A DNA stretch of 64,000 bases from Nitrosomonas sp. Is79A3 (GTDB lineage Bacteria > Pseudomonadota > Gammaproteobacteria > Burkholderiales > Nitrosomonadaceae). Each line of letters begins with the position of its first letter. Positions within the stretch are counted from its first letter, which is position 1. Positions 7,785 to 17,370 of this stretch are shown one piece after another. Made by a program: the position numbers and the translations under genes. The stretch is taken from positions 3,286,001 to 3,350,000 of the forward strand of contig NC_015731.1 of the NCBI RefSeq assembly GCF_000219585.1, written 5' to 3'. The notes beneath the pieces were generated by a model. That model was not told the DNA's origin. It made no database searches and saw only the letters and a list, made by a program, of their open reading frames with translations.

Positions 7785-8698
7785 AAGCTGATTCTTGGCG
7801 AGTTGTGAAACTAGGGGATAAGCCAAAACGCACTTGGGATGAAGCGGCTTATAAATGGCTGATGGAAACGCAGCATAAAGCTTCACATAAGCAAGATATG
7901 AAGCAAGTTGCCTGGCTACAACAGTTCTTTAGAGGTCGCTTACTTTCTGAATTGACTCGGGAAGTGATTGCTGAAGTGGGTGAAGTGAAACGTAAGGAAA
8001 CTTCACCTTCAACGGCTAATCGTTATTTAGCAACAATCCGGGCTATTTTGCGTCGAGCTGCTCTAGATTGGGAATGGATCGAGAAAGCACCTTTTATCCG
8101 GCTGTATAAGGAACCTAAACGGCGTATTCGTTGGATCGAGCCTGAACAGGTGAAAATGTTGTTAGATGAGTTACCGGATCATTTGGTTGATTTAGTAAAA
8201 TTTTCACTTTGTACGGGGCTACGCAAACGAAATGTGACTGAGTTGGAATGGTCGCAAGTTGATATGCAAAGAAATGTTGCATGGATCCATGCTGATCAAG
8301 CCAAGGCAAGAAAAAGTATTCATATTTCGCTGAATATAACTGCTATGGAAGTATTGAGAAAACAAATTGGTAAACATCCGGAAAGAGTATTTACTTATCG
8401 AGGAAAGCCAATTATTCAGGTCAATACTAAAGCATGGTATAGAGCATTGAAACGGGCTGGAATAGATAACTTCCGTTGGCATGATTTGCGGCATACCTGG
8501 GCGAGTTGGTTAACTCAAAAAGGCGTTCCGTTAAATGTGATTCAAGAGATGGGTGCTTGGGAGTCAACTGAGATGGTGAAACGTTATGCTCATTTGGCTC
8601 CTGAGCAATTCAGAAAACATGCAATGGTTGTAGATGAACTCCTGAATGACACAATTTTGACACAATTGGTAAATCAGGAGTCTGAAGAAAATACCTAA
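7661..8698 (+). CDS. tyrosine recombinase (integrase)
   Basis: A 345-residue phage-type integrase. The N-terminus (SLCKRGKTWWISF) fits an arm-type DNA-binding domain, residues about 60-150 the core-binding domain, and 155-320 the catalytic domain. The catalytic set is visible: Arg188 (CTGLRKRN), Lys218, His274-x-x-Arg277 (WHDLRHTW), Trp300 in the second His position, and nucleophile Tyr309 (KRYAHL). It ends 13 nt before the tRNA-Thr 3' end and reads toward it, which is the usual arrangement. Its start lies inside the HTH gene. All catalytic residues are present, so it is probably active in excision and integration. Confidence 0.95.
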   Translation: MSLCKRGKTWWISFTTPSGERIRCSAATEDKTQAQEFHDKLKADSWRVVKLGDKPKRTWDEAAYKWLMETQHKASHKQDMKQVAWLQQFFRGRLLSELTREVIAEVGEVKRKETSPSTANRYLATIRAILRRAALDWEWIEKAPFIRLYKEPKRRIRWIEPEQVKMLLDELPDHLVDLVKFSLCTGLRKRNVTELEWSQVDMQRNVAWIHADQAKARKSIHISLNITAMEVLRKQIGKHPERVFTYRGKPIIQVNTKAWYRALKRAGIDNFRWHDLRHTWASWLTQKGVPLNVIQEMGAWESTEMVKRYAHLAPEQFRKHAMVVDELLNDTILTQLVNQESEENT

Positions 8699-8709
8699 CT
8701 TATTGTTTT

Positions 8710-8756
8710 TATGGTGCCGACACCAAGAATCGAACTCGGGACCTTCTGATTACAAA
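8710..8756. repeat. right attachment repeat (47 bp)
   Basis: Identical to 223-269 and forming the 3' part of the whole tRNA-Thr gene. Recombination between the two copies would remove the DNA between them and leave an intact tRNA gene. Confidence 0.93.
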
Positions 8757-8787
8757 TCAGCTGCTCTACCATCTGAGCTATGCCGGC
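8712..8787 (-). tRNA. tRNA-Thr(TGT)
   Basis: The reverse strand gives a 76-nt cloverleaf starting GCCGGCATAGCTCAG and ending TGTCGGC-A-CCA, with CCA encoded. The acceptor stem pairs over 7 bp (one G-T). The anticodon loop reads TTTGTAA, anticodon TGT, which reads ACA and other ACN threonine codons. The T-arm has GTTCGATTC. It is the integration target of the element to its left and is kept intact by the 47-bp repeat. Confidence 0.95.
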
Positions 8788-8818
8788 AACTTACTATGAC
8801 CAAACCCAAATAAAAGAG

Positions 8819-9247
8819 TTATTTGATTATCCGAAGATTAGGTTTGCGTGTTTTTTTGGTTTGATATGTTGAAGAATTTTGGATTGCACTGTTTTGCTGT
8901 TCATCATCTGACTTTCCTCGATTCTCCTCTTCCTTATTATCAGAAGAGAATGCTATTCCTTGATTTACTTCTTTTGCAAAAATACCCTTTACAGCATTAA
9001 GTGATATTTCTAGCTTTCTCGGAACACCATTAAATCGTGCAGTAAAACAAATATAGTCATTATTAATTATAAGTTCATGTACTGCTTTTGCACTAATATT
9101 AAAAACTATCTCACCATTTTTTACATATTCCATTGGAACATCTAATTCCGGGTAGGCCCTTACAGACACATAAGGTGTAAAATCATTGTCAATGCACCAA
9201 TCATAAATTGAGCGAATTAAGTATGGTTTCGTTGTATTAATGTTCAT
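8819..9247 (-). CDS. sspB: ClpXP specificity-enhancing factor SspB
   Basis: This 142-residue protein matches SspB. The N-terminal TKPYLIRSIYDWCIDND motif starts the conserved domain (about 5-110). A variable, charged tail ends in a basic segment used in the family to dock on ClpX. SspB delivers ssrA-tagged peptides to ClpXP. Its ATG overlaps the stop codon of sspA (ATGA), so the two are translationally coupled, as in many proteobacteria. Confidence 0.92.
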   Translation of the reverse strand: MNINTTKPYLIRSIYDWCIDNDFTPYVSVRAYPELDVPMEYVKNGEIVFNISAKAVHELIINNDYICFTARFNGVPRKLEISLNAVKGIFAKEVNQGIAFSSDNKEEENRGKSDDEQQNSAIQNSSTYQTKKTRKPNLRIIK

Positions 9248-9843
9248 TTCCGCATTATTTTTTCTGAAGCTGATAATGCATCAATAAACAGCGGGCGACT
9301 GAACAATCTTTCCGAATACTTTAGTAATGGTGCCGCTTGTTTAGGAAGGCGAATTCCAAAATGTTCAAGACGCCACAGCAGAGGTGCTATAGCGACATCA
9401 AGCATTGAAAATTCATCACCCAGCATGAATCTTTGCTTCTCAAAGATTGGAGAAATAATCGTCAGATTATCTGCTATCACTGCACGAGCTTTATCAATTG
9501 CTTTTTGATCCGATCCTTCAAATGCATCGATGTGACAAAATAATTCTTGTTCAAAACGAAACAGCAGTAAACGAGCACGAGCTCGCATTACCGGATCGGC
9601 CGGCATTAATTGCGGATGTGGAAAACGATCATCGATGTATTCATTAATGATATTCGATTCATATAACACAAGATCGCGTTCCACAAGTACCGGCGCTTTA
9701 CCATATGGACTCATTACTGCTAAGTCTTCTGATCTAATATTAGGATCAACATCAATTACCTGAAAGTCCATATCTTTCTCGTGCAGAACAATCCGGCAAC
9801 GATGGCTGTATGGACATGTAATTGTTGAATATAGTGTCATCAT
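9244..9843 (-). CDS. sspA: stringent starvation protein A (GST fold)
   Basis: A 199-residue protein with an N-terminal thioredoxin-like domain (LYSTITCPYSHRCRIVLHEK, about 4-23; then the APVLVERDLVLYESNIINEYID region) and a C-terminal all-helical GST domain. SspA binds RNA polymerase and is known from E. coli to affect starvation survival. It lies 47 nt after petC and directly before sspB, an order common in betaproteobacteria. Two ATG codons in tandem (9843 and 9840) could start it. Confidence 0.92.
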   Translation of the reverse strand: MMTLYSTITCPYSHRCRIVLHEKDMDFQVIDVDPNIRSEDLAVMSPYGKAPVLVERDLVLYESNIINEYIDDRFPHPQLMPADPVMRARARLLLFRFEQELFCHIDAFEGSDQKAIDKARAVIADNLTIISPIFEKQRFMLGDEFSMLDVAIAPLLWRLEHFGIRLPKQAAPLLKYSERLFSRPLFIDALSASEKIMRK

Positions 9844-9890
9844 AACTTCTATTCCCAGACTTCTTTACAATATATTCAGCAAGTTTGATG

Positions 9891-10613
9891 TCAATGAATA
9901 TCTTTCCAATATTCTCTTTTTAGCGCATAGGATAAAATCAGCATCCCTAAAAGAAAAGCCATGACTTTAAGCCCTAATTCCTTACGGGCATTGGCATGAG
10001 GCTCACCTAAATAAACCAGATAGTTAACCAAATCACCAACAAAGTTATCAAACTCTGCCTTGGTCATTTCACCTTGCTTATCAAGTACCAAGGTCTTTTG
10101 TTCACCTTTACCACTTGTTTTAACAACCAGTTTCTGCTCGCCCTGTAATTGATAAAAAACATGTGGCATCGCCGCGCGATCAAATACAAGATTGTTCCAT
10201 CCAGTCGCAGTGGTATCATCACGATAAAAAGCACGTAGATAAGTATATAACCAATCCGCTCCTCGCGAACGAGCTATAACTGATAAGTCAGGCGGCGAAA
10301 CACCAAACCATACTTCACCTTCTTTTTTCTGCATTGCAGATTCCATCAAGCCGCCAACTTTCTGACCTGTAAATACCAGCTTAGAAAGAATCTCGTCATT
10401 AGTGAATCCGATATCAAGATGACGATTATAGCGCATATAGCTTGCGCCATGACAAGTTAGGCAATAGTTAACAAAACTCTCTGCACCACGTTGTAACGAA
10501 GCATTGTCAGTTGTACTAACAGGAGCACTATCTAGTGCCATACCAGATTCAGCAGCGAACAAGCTAAATGGAGCCATACACAAGATAAATATAACAATTG
10601 TTATTTTCTTCAT
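9891..10613 (-). CDS. petC: cytochrome c1 of the bc1 complex
   Basis: A 240-residue protein with a Sec signal peptide ending near residue 21 and haem-c motif C51-L-T-C54-H55. A conserved region around 100-170 (GVSPPDLSVIARSRGADWLYTYLRAFY) and a C-terminal membrane anchor (about 213-232) follow. It passes electrons from the Rieske protein to soluble cytochromes on the periplasmic side. It starts 4 nt after petB and is the last gene of petABC. Its length is normal for short betaproteobacterial c1 proteins. Confidence 0.94.
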   Translation of the reverse strand: MKKITIVIFILCMAPFSLFAAESGMALDSAPVSTTDNASLQRGAESFVNYCLTCHGASYMRYNRHLDIGFTNDEILSKLVFTGQKVGGLMESAMQKKEGEVWFGVSPPDLSVIARSRGADWLYTYLRAFYRDDTTATGWNNLVFDRAAMPHVFYQLQGEQKLVVKTSGKGEQKTLVLDKQGEMTKAEFDNFVGDLVNYLVYLGEPHANARKELGLKVMAFLLGMLILSYALKREYWKDIH

Positions 10614-10617
10614 TTTT

Positions 10618-11853
10618 TCACTCTTTTACTCTTTTGGGCTCTGGTTTTGTTTTATCTATCTTGCTATACCACGGCATTAAAATAAAGAATGCAAAATAGA
10701 TGACTGTAAAGATTTGCGCTAATAAAGTATATAAAGGAGTTGGAGATTTTGTTCCGAGCCAACCCAATACGAAAAAGCTAATCACAAAAAGCGTTAAAGC
10801 TGTCTTGAAATATTTACCTTTATAGCGTATCGACTTAACCGGACTTCTATCTAGCCAAGGTAAGAAAGCAAAGATAACCACAGAAGCAGCCATCAATATC
10901 ACACCCCACAACTTTGCATCTACCCAAAGAAAATTAACAGTCACTGCTCGCAGCATAGAGTAATAAGGTGTGAAATACCATACAGGCGCTATATGATCTG
11001 GCGTTTGCAATGTGTTAGCAGGTATAAAATTATTGTATTCTAGGAAATATCCGCCCATTTCCGGAGCAAAGAAGACAATTCCACAAAACACCATTAAAAA
11101 CACCACAACACCGACTATATCTTTTACAGAGTAATATGGATGAAATGGTATTCCATCAACAGGGATACCCGTTTCCGGGTTTTTATTTGCTTTTATTTCA
11201 ATACCATCTGGATTATTCGATCCGACCTCATGCAGCGCTAGAATATGTGCGAACACTAGAACTAACATTATCAAAGGTAACGTTACAACGTGGTAGGCAA
11301 AGAAACGATTAAGCGCAACATCCGAAAGTGTAAAATCACCCAGCACCCATTGCTGAAGAGATTCTCCAATAGTCGGAATTGCTCCAAACATACTTACAAT
11401 CACTTGCGCACCCCAGTAAGACATTTGTCCCCAAGGTAAGATATACCCAGTAAAAGCTAAACTCATCAACACAAGGAATATCGCCATACCAACTAACCAC
11501 AAGAGCTCTCGTGGCTTTTGATAAGAACCGTACATCATTCCACGGAACATATGCAGATAGACCACGACAAAAAACATGGAAGCACCTGTGGAATGCATAT
11601 AGCGAATTAACCAACCATAATCCACATCACGCATGATATATTCAACAGCAGCAAACGCCATACCGGCATCCGGTTTATAATTCATGGTGAGAAAAATTCC
11701 GGTAAGTATCTGATTAACCAGAACCAACAAGGCTAATGAGCCAAAGAAATACCAGAAATTAAAGTTCTTAGGGGCATAATATTCGGAAAGATGTGCTTTC
11801 CAATTTGACGTTAATGGAAATCGTTTATCGATCCATTCGATTATCTTATTCAT
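10618..11853 (-). CDS. petB: cytochrome b of the bc1 complex
   Basis: This 411-residue integral membrane protein has the fused cytochrome b/subunit IV layout. Eight hydrophobic helices are expected, with histidine pairs for the two b haems in helices II and IV (RYMHSTGAS and VYLHMFRG; FFAYHVVTLP and FAHILALHEVG). The quinol-site PDHIAPVWYFTPYYS segment (PEWY-like) lies near 285-300. It is the quinol-oxidising core of the proton-pumping complex. Its ATG directly follows the petA stop codon (TAAATG), so translation is coupled. Confidence 0.95.
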   Translation of the reverse strand: MNKIIEWIDKRFPLTSNWKAHLSEYYAPKNFNFWYFFGSLALLVLVNQILTGIFLTMNYKPDAGMAFAAVEYIMRDVDYGWLIRYMHSTGASMFFVVVYLHMFRGMMYGSYQKPRELLWLVGMAIFLVLMSLAFTGYILPWGQMSYWGAQVIVSMFGAIPTIGESLQQWVLGDFTLSDVALNRFFAYHVVTLPLIMLVLVFAHILALHEVGSNNPDGIEIKANKNPETGIPVDGIPFHPYYSVKDIVGVVVFLMVFCGIVFFAPEMGGYFLEYNNFIPANTLQTPDHIAPVWYFTPYYSMLRAVTVNFLWVDAKLWGVILMAASVVIFAFLPWLDRSPVKSIRYKGKYFKTALTLFVISFFVLGWLGTKSPTPLYTLLAQIFTVIYFAFFILMPWYSKIDKTKPEPKRVKE

Positions 11854-12462
11854 TTACACAGATCCCTCGCTTGTAGCTCCAATTAAAAGACGGCTATCAC
11901 TCAAATATACATGAGGAGGAACAACCATATTAGTTGGAGCCGGTACACTTTTATACACGCGGCCAGCCAAATCAAATTTCGAACCATGACAAGGGCAGAA
12001 AAAACCGCCTAACCAATCTGGACCCAAATCCGCAGGCGCAATCTCCTTCCTAAATACAGGAGAACATCCTAAGTGTGTACAAACACCTTCAGTAACGAGA
12101 ATTTCCGGTTTGATTGATCGCGTACGATTTTTAGCATATTCCGGTTGCTGCGGTTTTTCTGAATTGGGGTCGGCTAGCTCAGGTTCTAATTTCGTGAGCG
12201 TCGCAAGCATTTCCGGAGTGCGGTTCAAAACCCATACGACTTTTCCACGCCATTCGACCATCAGAAGCATGCCAGGCTCAAGCTTTGATATATCAACCTC
12301 TACCGGCGCACCGGCCGCTTTAGCCCGTTCACTCGGCATCATACTCATCACAAAAGGCGTTGCAATTGCAACACCTGCAATTCCGCCTGCTACAGATGTT
12401 ACCGCGACCAAGAATTTTCTTCTGCCGCTCATTTTATCAGGGATGCTAAAACTATCAGCCAT
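11854..12462 (-). CDS. petA: Rieske iron-sulfur subunit of the bc1 complex
   Basis: A 202-residue protein. Residues 13-40 (SGRRKFLVAV and a hydrophobic stretch) are a twin-arginine-type uncleaved anchor. The [2Fe-2S] ligands are seen as C128-T-H130-L-G-C133 and C156-P-C158-H159-G-S. It shuttles electrons from quinol to cytochrome c1 in the periplasm. It is the first gene of the minus-strand petABC operon. Its 5' side holds 217 nt before secA, including a TATACT word on the minus strand that may belong to the promoter. Confidence 0.95.
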   Translation of the reverse strand: MADSFSIPDKMSGRRKFLVAVTSVAGGIAGVAIATPFVMSMMPSERAKAAGAPVEVDISKLEPGMLLMVEWRGKVVWVLNRTPEMLATLTKLEPELADPNSEKPQQPEYAKNRTRSIKPEILVTEGVCTHLGCSPVFRKEIAPADLGPDWLGGFFCPCHGSKFDLAGRVYKSVPAPTNMVVPPHVYLSDSRLLIGATSEGSV

Positions 12463-12679
12463 ATTCGACTATTCCATCAGTTATATTTTTCAAGTAAGGC
12501 TATCAATAAAAAGGCAAATTTTATCGACCTCCCACCACTTTCGCGAGCAAATTTACAAACTATAAACTACAAAAGCGCGCAGTATACCATAACCATATTA
12601 AGGATTATAGAGGACTTAAACGTATTTCAATGGAGCAAGCCAACAAAATACACACATGGCAGCTTGTTTACTTGAATAA

Positions 12680-15412
12680 CTATTTAACCTTTCCATGGCA
12701 TTGCTTATATTTTTTACCAGAACCACAAGGACACAATTGGTTACGGCCAACTTTTTCATTTTGGCGCACAAAAGGTTGTGTTCTCTCATCTTGAGTCCTC
12801 TCGAACTCTGTTTCCTCAACCAGTGCTTCCTTGTAAGAATCATGATGAAATTGAATATTTTCTGGTGATCGAAGCGACTCGGCCACGGCCTCTACCTGCT
12901 GCTCACTCTTTATTTGCACAGCTAAAAGTATTTTCGAGACCTCATTTTTGATCTCTTCGAGCATATTGGTAAAAAGCTCAAAAGCTTCACGTTTATATTC
13001 TTGCTTTGGATTCTTCTGCGCATAACCACGCAAGTGGATACCTTGACGCAAATGATCCAATGCTGCGAGATGTTCCCGCCAATGCGAATCAAGGCTTTGC
13101 AACATTACAGCACGTTCATAGTGATGCATCGGCTCAGCGCCCACCGTATCGACTTTCGCTTGATATTGCTCATTTGCAAGGTCAATAATACGTTTTAACA
13201 AGTTCTCTTCATGCAACTCTGGCTCTTGCTCGAGCCATTTCTGCAGAGGAAAGTGCAATTGATATTCCGCTGCAAGCGCTTTTTCCAATCCCTGCACATC
13301 CCACTGCTCTTCCACACTTTGAGGTGGAATATATAAACTGAATAGATTACTTAAAACATTCTCACGAATTGCTGTGACTGTTTCCGAAATATCATGATTT
13401 TCTTCTAATAATTCATTACGCTGTTGATAAATTACATTACGCTGATCATTAGCCACATCATCAAATTCCAGCAGCTGCTTGCGCATATCAAAATTTCTCG
13501 CCTCTACCTTGCGTTGAGCATTTTCGATAGCACGAGTAACCCACGGATGTTCAATAGCTTCTCCTTCGGGCATTTTGAGACGCGTCATAATGTTGGCAAC
13601 ACGGTCAGATGCAAATATACGCAGCAAAGGATCCTCAAGTGAAAGATAAAAACGACTGGATCCTGGATCCCCTTGCCTGCCTGAGCGCCCGCGCAACTGA
13701 TTATCCACTCGACGTGACTCATGTCGCTCAGTACCAATAATGTGCAAGCCGCCTTTACTCAGAACCTCTTCATGCGCTACTTTCCATCTCGCATAAGCTT
13801 CATTAATCTGCTTTTCTTTTTCTGCTTCACTTAATTTTTCATCATGCCGTATACGTTCAATTTCCGGCTCAGGATTACCCCCCAGTACAATATCCGTACC
13901 ACGGCCTGCCATGTTGGTTGCTATGGTAATCATTTTAGGCCTGCCAGCTTGTGCGACGATATTCGCTTCACTGGCATGTTGTTTTGCGTTCAAAACCTGA
14001 TGCGGCAGTTTCTCCCGTTCCAGTAACTTGGACAGCAATTCATTATTCTCGATGGATGTTGTACCCACCAGAACCGGTTGCCCATGCTCATAACATTCCT
14101 TGATTCCTTGAATCATCGCTTCATTTTTTTCTTTCGTTGTACGAAACACCTGATCCATACGATCATCACGAATCATCGGGCGATGCGTCGGAATGATAAC
14201 TGTCTCCAATCCATAGATTTGCTGGAATTCTGCAGCTTCGGTATCAGCAGTTCCGGTCATACCGGATAATTTCTGATACATGCGAAAATAATTCTGGAAA
14301 GTTATTGAAGCCAGCGTCTGATTCTCTTTCTGAATTGCTACACCTTCTTTCGCTTCTACAGCCTGATGCAACCCATCAGACCAGCGGCGGCCAGCCATCA
14401 AACGTCCAGTAAACTCGTCGACGATAATTACTTCACCATTCTGTACGACATAATTCTGATCCAGAAAATATAAATTATGTGCGCGCAAACCTGCATTCAG
14501 ATGATGAATCAAATTGATATTAGCTGGATCATAAAGACTGGTTCCCGACTTCAGCAAACCAGCTGTTGCCAGCAACTTCTCAGAATGCTCGAAACCAGCC
14601 TCGCTAAGAGTAACCTGGTGAGTTTTTTCATCCACACTATAATCGCCTGGACTCTCTTCTGTTTCTTGGCGCGTCAGCTTAGGGATCAAGGCATTAATAC
14701 GCACATATATTTCCGTATCGCCTTCTGCCTGCCCCGAAATAATTAATGGCGTGCGTGCTTCATCAATCAGGATGGAATCCACTTCATCCACAATTGCAAA
14801 ATTGAGCAAACGTTGCACACGCTCATAAGCATGCGCCACCATATTGTCACGCAAATAATCAAAGCCGTATTCGTTGTTAGTGCCATAAGTGATATCAGCG
14901 GCATATGCGGCTTGCTTATCACTGTAGGGCATTTGCGCATAAATCACACCCACGCTCATTCCGAGAAACTGATAGATTTTTCCCATCCAATCCGCATCAC
15001 GCTTTGCCAGATAATCATTCACAGTGACGATATGCACACCTTTACCCGCCAGAGCATTTAGATATGCAGGCAAAGTTGCCATGAGGGTTTTACCCTCGCC
15101 AGTACGCATCTCAGAAATCTTGCCCTCGTGCAATACCATGCCGCCAATGAGCTGCACGTCAAAATGGCGCATTTCCAGCACCCGTTTACCCACTTCACGG
15201 ACCACAGAGAATGCTTCGGGTAATAACACATCCAATGATTCTCCATTATGAATGCGCTGCTTGAACTCATCTGTTTTGGCACGTAATTCAGCATCCGACA
15301 AACCCGCGATAGCTGATTCCATTTCGTTAATAATACGCACGGCTTGAGAATACTGCTTAACCATCCGGTCGTTACGGCTACCAAAAATCTTCTTAAGTAG
15401 ATTACTTAGCAT
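12680..15412 (-). CDS. secA: preprotein translocase ATPase SecA
   Basis: A 910-residue SecA. It has Walker A motif R-T-G-E-G-K-T (about 103-109), the [15 protein letters not shown] motif (about 207-221), the conserved [16 protein letters not shown] segment near 500, and a C-terminal zinc site [14 protein letters not shown] used for SecB and lipid contact. It drives protein export through SecYEG. The length fits proteobacterial SecA. It is probably transcribed alone: a terminator lies upstream after the M23 gene, and 217 nt separate it from petA. Confidence 0.97.
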   Translation of the reverse strand: MLSNLLKKIFGSRNDRMVKQYSQAVRIINEMESAIAGLSDAELRAKTDEFKQRIHNGESLDVLLPEAFSVVREVGKRVLEMRHFDVQLIGGMVLHEGKISEMRTGEGKTLMATLPAYLNALAGKGVHIVTVNDYLAKRDADWMGKIYQFLGMSVGVIYAQMPYSDKQAAYAADITYGTNNEYGFDYLRDNMVAHAYERVQRLLNFAIVDEVDSILIDEARTPLIISGQAEGDTEIYVRINALIPKLTRQETEESPGDYSVDEKTHQVTLSEAGFEHSEKLLATAGLLKSGTSLYDPANINLIHHLNAGLRAHNLYFLDQNYVVQNGEVIIVDEFTGRLMAGRRWSDGLHQAVEAKEGVAIQKENQTLASITFQNYFRMYQKLSGMTGTADTEAAEFQQIYGLETVIIPTHRPMIRDDRMDQVFRTTKEKNEAMIQGIKECYEHGQPVLVGTTSIENNELLSKLLEREKLPHQVLNAKQHASEANIVAQAGRPKMITIATNMAGRGTDIVLGGNPEPEIERIRHDEKLSEAEKEKQINEAYARWKVAHEEVLSKGGLHIIGTERHESRRVDNQLRGRSGRQGDPGSSRFYLSLEDPLLRIFASDRVANIMTRLKMPEGEAIEHPWVTRAIENAQRKVEARNFDMRKQLLEFDDVANDQRNVIYQQRNELLEENHDISETVTAIRENVLSNLFSLYIPPQSVEEQWDVQGLEKALAAEYQLHFPLQKWLEQEPELHEENLLKRIIDLANEQYQAKVDTVGAEPMHHYERAVMLQSLDSHWREHLAALDHLRQGIHLRGYAQKNPKQEYKREAFELFTNMLEEIKNEVSKILLAVQIKSEQQVEAVAESLRSPENIQFHHDSYKEALVEETEFERTQDERTQPFVRQNEKVGRNQLCPCGSGKKYKQCHGKVK

Positions 15413-15442
15413 AAAGTCTCTAGAAATTCTATTTAAACAATT

Positions 15443-15478
15443 AGTTTAAAAAACAAAGGGTGAGATTTTACCTCACCC
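15443..15478 (-). terminator. terminator between the M23 gene and secA
   Basis: On the minus strand GGGTGAG pairs with CTCACCC (15458-15478) around GTAAAAT, followed by TTTGTTTTTT. It ends transcripts from the M23 gene before secA. Confidence 0.75.
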
Positions 15479-15669
15479 GCAAAAATACTTTAATGAATTA
15501 TCGACTAAATTTTAACCATTTATAGAGTGGATTAAAATCTCTTAAAATAAAACTCAAACGAAACTCACCGCTAAAAGCAACTCTGGTTCTAAGAAGCGCA
15601 ACGATCAACCGAAGAACATTTAATAATAAAGACGCATACATGAAAAATCAGCAGTTCCTTAAATTCGCT

Positions 15670-16587
15670 TTAGCTCGTTTTTTTTAAAAATTTGGATGGA
15701 TTAAGGGGTTTGTCTTTGTGTCTAATTTCGAAATGCAGATGCGCGCCTGTAGAACGTCCCGTATTACCTACTTCAGCAATCTTCTGCCCCTGCAATACGA
15801 CCTCCCCGAGTTCTACCAAACGTTTCGATGCATGCGCGTAACGACTCACCAAATCATCTCCATGATCAATCTCAATCATATTACCATATTCAGCGTGTCG
15901 ATCTGAATAGACCACCACTCCACCCGCTGCAGCTTTTATCGGCGTACCTATCTCAGCAGAAAAATCCACGCCTTCGTGAAACGCTCTCTTTCCCGTAAAT
16001 GGATCAATTCGATATCCATAACCCGATGAATACCAATCCGTCTCAACTGGCATCTTCGAAGGCAGAACATATTTTGTTAATCTGTCATGACGCAATAAAG
16101 AATCTAATGCACCCAGTTTATCTGTCCTTTCATCCAACATATTCGATAATTCCTGGAGCTTATGATTAAATTCAGCAAATGTTAATTCTTCAGACGATTG
16201 ATCCGTCCGTGCGCCGCCCTGCCCCGGAATTTCATTAAATAAGAAGTCTCTCGACTTGATACCGGAAGATTCTGCCAAACGTTCACCCAATGCGTCTAAG
16301 CGTAATAATTGCGCTTGCATTTGACCCAACTTAATGGCCATGATATTCAAGTTATCTTGCAAATGGGTTTGAATTTTTTGATGTCTTTCCTCTTGGGGAT
16401 TGACTAATACCGCTCTTAATACCGGTGCATCGATCCGATCAGCGTAACGGAGTGAAAAAAAGTTTAGACTCAGTGCTAAAGTCACGATAACGAATAGTAA
16501 AGCACTTATTAATATTGCAATGTGTAGCCTGGTTAATGTTATCTTTCTCGCTCGTTCTGATTTATTAGAAATAAAAATAATATTCAT
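15670..16587 (-). CDS. M23 family murein endopeptidase with membrane anchor
   Basis: A 305-residue protein. One transmembrane helix is at about 22-46, a coiled-coil region at about 70-165, and a C-terminal LytM/M23 domain at about 185-300. Zinc ligands H204-x3-D208 (HEGVD) and H283-L-H285 are present, so it is likely an active peptidoglycan DD-endopeptidase in the periplasm. It is divergent from dciA, 34 nt away, and upstream of secA; the same neighbourhood is seen in other betaproteobacteria. The substrate cross-link is not shown by the sequence. Confidence 0.9.
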   Translation of the reverse strand: MNIIFISNKSERARKITLTRLHIAILISALLFVIVTLALSLNFFSLRYADRIDAPVLRAVLVNPQEERHQKIQTHLQDNLNIMAIKLGQMQAQLLRLDALGERLAESSGIKSRDFLFNEIPGQGGARTDQSSEELTFAEFNHKLQELSNMLDERTDKLGALDSLLRHDRLTKYVLPSKMPVETDWYSSGYGYRIDPFTGKRAFHEGVDFSAEIGTPIKAAAGGVVVYSDRHAEYGNMIEIDHGDDLVSRYAHASKRLVELGEVVLQGQKIAEVGNTGRSTGAHLHFEIRHKDKPLNPSKFLKKTS

Positions 16588-16621
16588 ATTTTGTATTCAT
16601 TGGATATTTTTAAATAACCAC

Positions 16622-17086
16622 ATGACCTCTTATAAAGTTAATTCTTATCTTAATCTTCTTGGCAAAACGCCCGAATATGAAAACCTATTCTCTTTAGCTC
16701 AGCAATTATATGCAGATCAATTAATATTCTCTAAACTTGTTCCCGCGCAATTAGCGCAGCATTGCATCTTGAGTAGAACTTCGAATGGCAAGCTGACAAT
16801 AATGGCTGAGAATGGCGCTATTGCTTCAAAACTTAAGCAAATGTCACCCTCAATACTGCTCAAGCTACAAGAACTAGGATGGGAAGTTACTTCAATTCAA
16901 ATTTTGGTGCAAGCACATAACTTTGCGAAAAATACAAAAACACTTGCAGATAAAGGATATACCAAGGAAAAATTAAAATTGAGCCAGACCGGAAAAGATT
17001 GTTTAAGTCAATTAGCCACGACTTTGCCTGATTCCGAGCTAAAAAACACTATCCAGTCATTTGTAAAAAAACACAAAAACGATTAA
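16622..17086 (+). CDS. DUF721 protein, DciA-like helicase loader
   Basis: From the ATG at 16622 this is a 154-residue protein. A longer frame from 16520 would run into the divergent M23 gene and adds a non-conserved hydrophobic leader. Residues 1-100 match the DUF721 fold (TSYKVNSYLNLLGKTPEYENLFSLAQQ, then LTIMAENGAIASKLKQMSPSILLKLQELG). DciA proteins bind and help load the replicative helicase in bacteria that lack DnaC. Its place beside the M23 peptidase and secA is a known arrangement. The family call is fairly safe; the helicase role is inherited from the family. Confidence 0.78.
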   Translation: MTSYKVNSYLNLLGKTPEYENLFSLAQQLYADQLIFSKLVPAQLAQHCILSRTSNGKLTIMAENGAIASKLKQMSPSILLKLQELGWEVTSIQILVQAHNFAKNTKTLADKGYTKEKLKLSQTGKDCLSQLATTLPDSELKNTIQSFVKKHKND

Positions 17087-17224
17087 ATTCTATAACTTTA
17101 TCTTTTTTAATACCTGTAGCTTTCTGAAGTCCTGCCAACAGTCCCAGCCGGTTCCTTGAGAAAGGCTGGCACTATTTCTGGCAACAATTGTCTACTGCTT
17201 TTTATCTTTGGCAAACGTCTCGTA

Positions 17225-17230
17225 TATAAT
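17225..17230 (+). promoter_or_regulatory. putative -10 box upstream of the RNB gene
   Basis: A perfect TATAAT lies 140 nt before the start codon of the exonuclease gene, with only a weak -35 candidate (TTTATC at 17201-17206, 18-nt spacing). Confidence 0.35.
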
Positions 17231-17370
17231 GCTGAATTGTTGATCAGGTTTATACATCACAAAAAACCTTCATGAATTGTATGTCAAACCTTTAATTTTC
17301 CGATGATGGCTCAATTTCTCCCGATGCAGTTCTGCTCTAATTGTCCTACCGCAATGATAAAAGCAATCTT

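Larger units (their letters stand above)
223..8756 (+). mobile_element. integrative element in tRNA-Thr (about 8.5 kb)
   Basis: The element lies between two perfect 47-bp repeats derived from tRNA-Thr. Its right side has a compact module of a Rep_trans-type initiator (6076-7458), an excisionase-like HTH gene (7455-7784) and a tyrosine recombinase (7661-8698) that reads toward the tRNA. No relaxase, conjugation gene or phage structural gene is seen, so it would need a helper to move between cells. The left half is cargo of unknown function. Three diverged copies of the left-end sequence (about 261, 1209 and 4730) suggest accretion of successive insertions. The intact integrase and perfect repeats suggest the last insertion may still be excisable. 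Confidence 0.88.
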
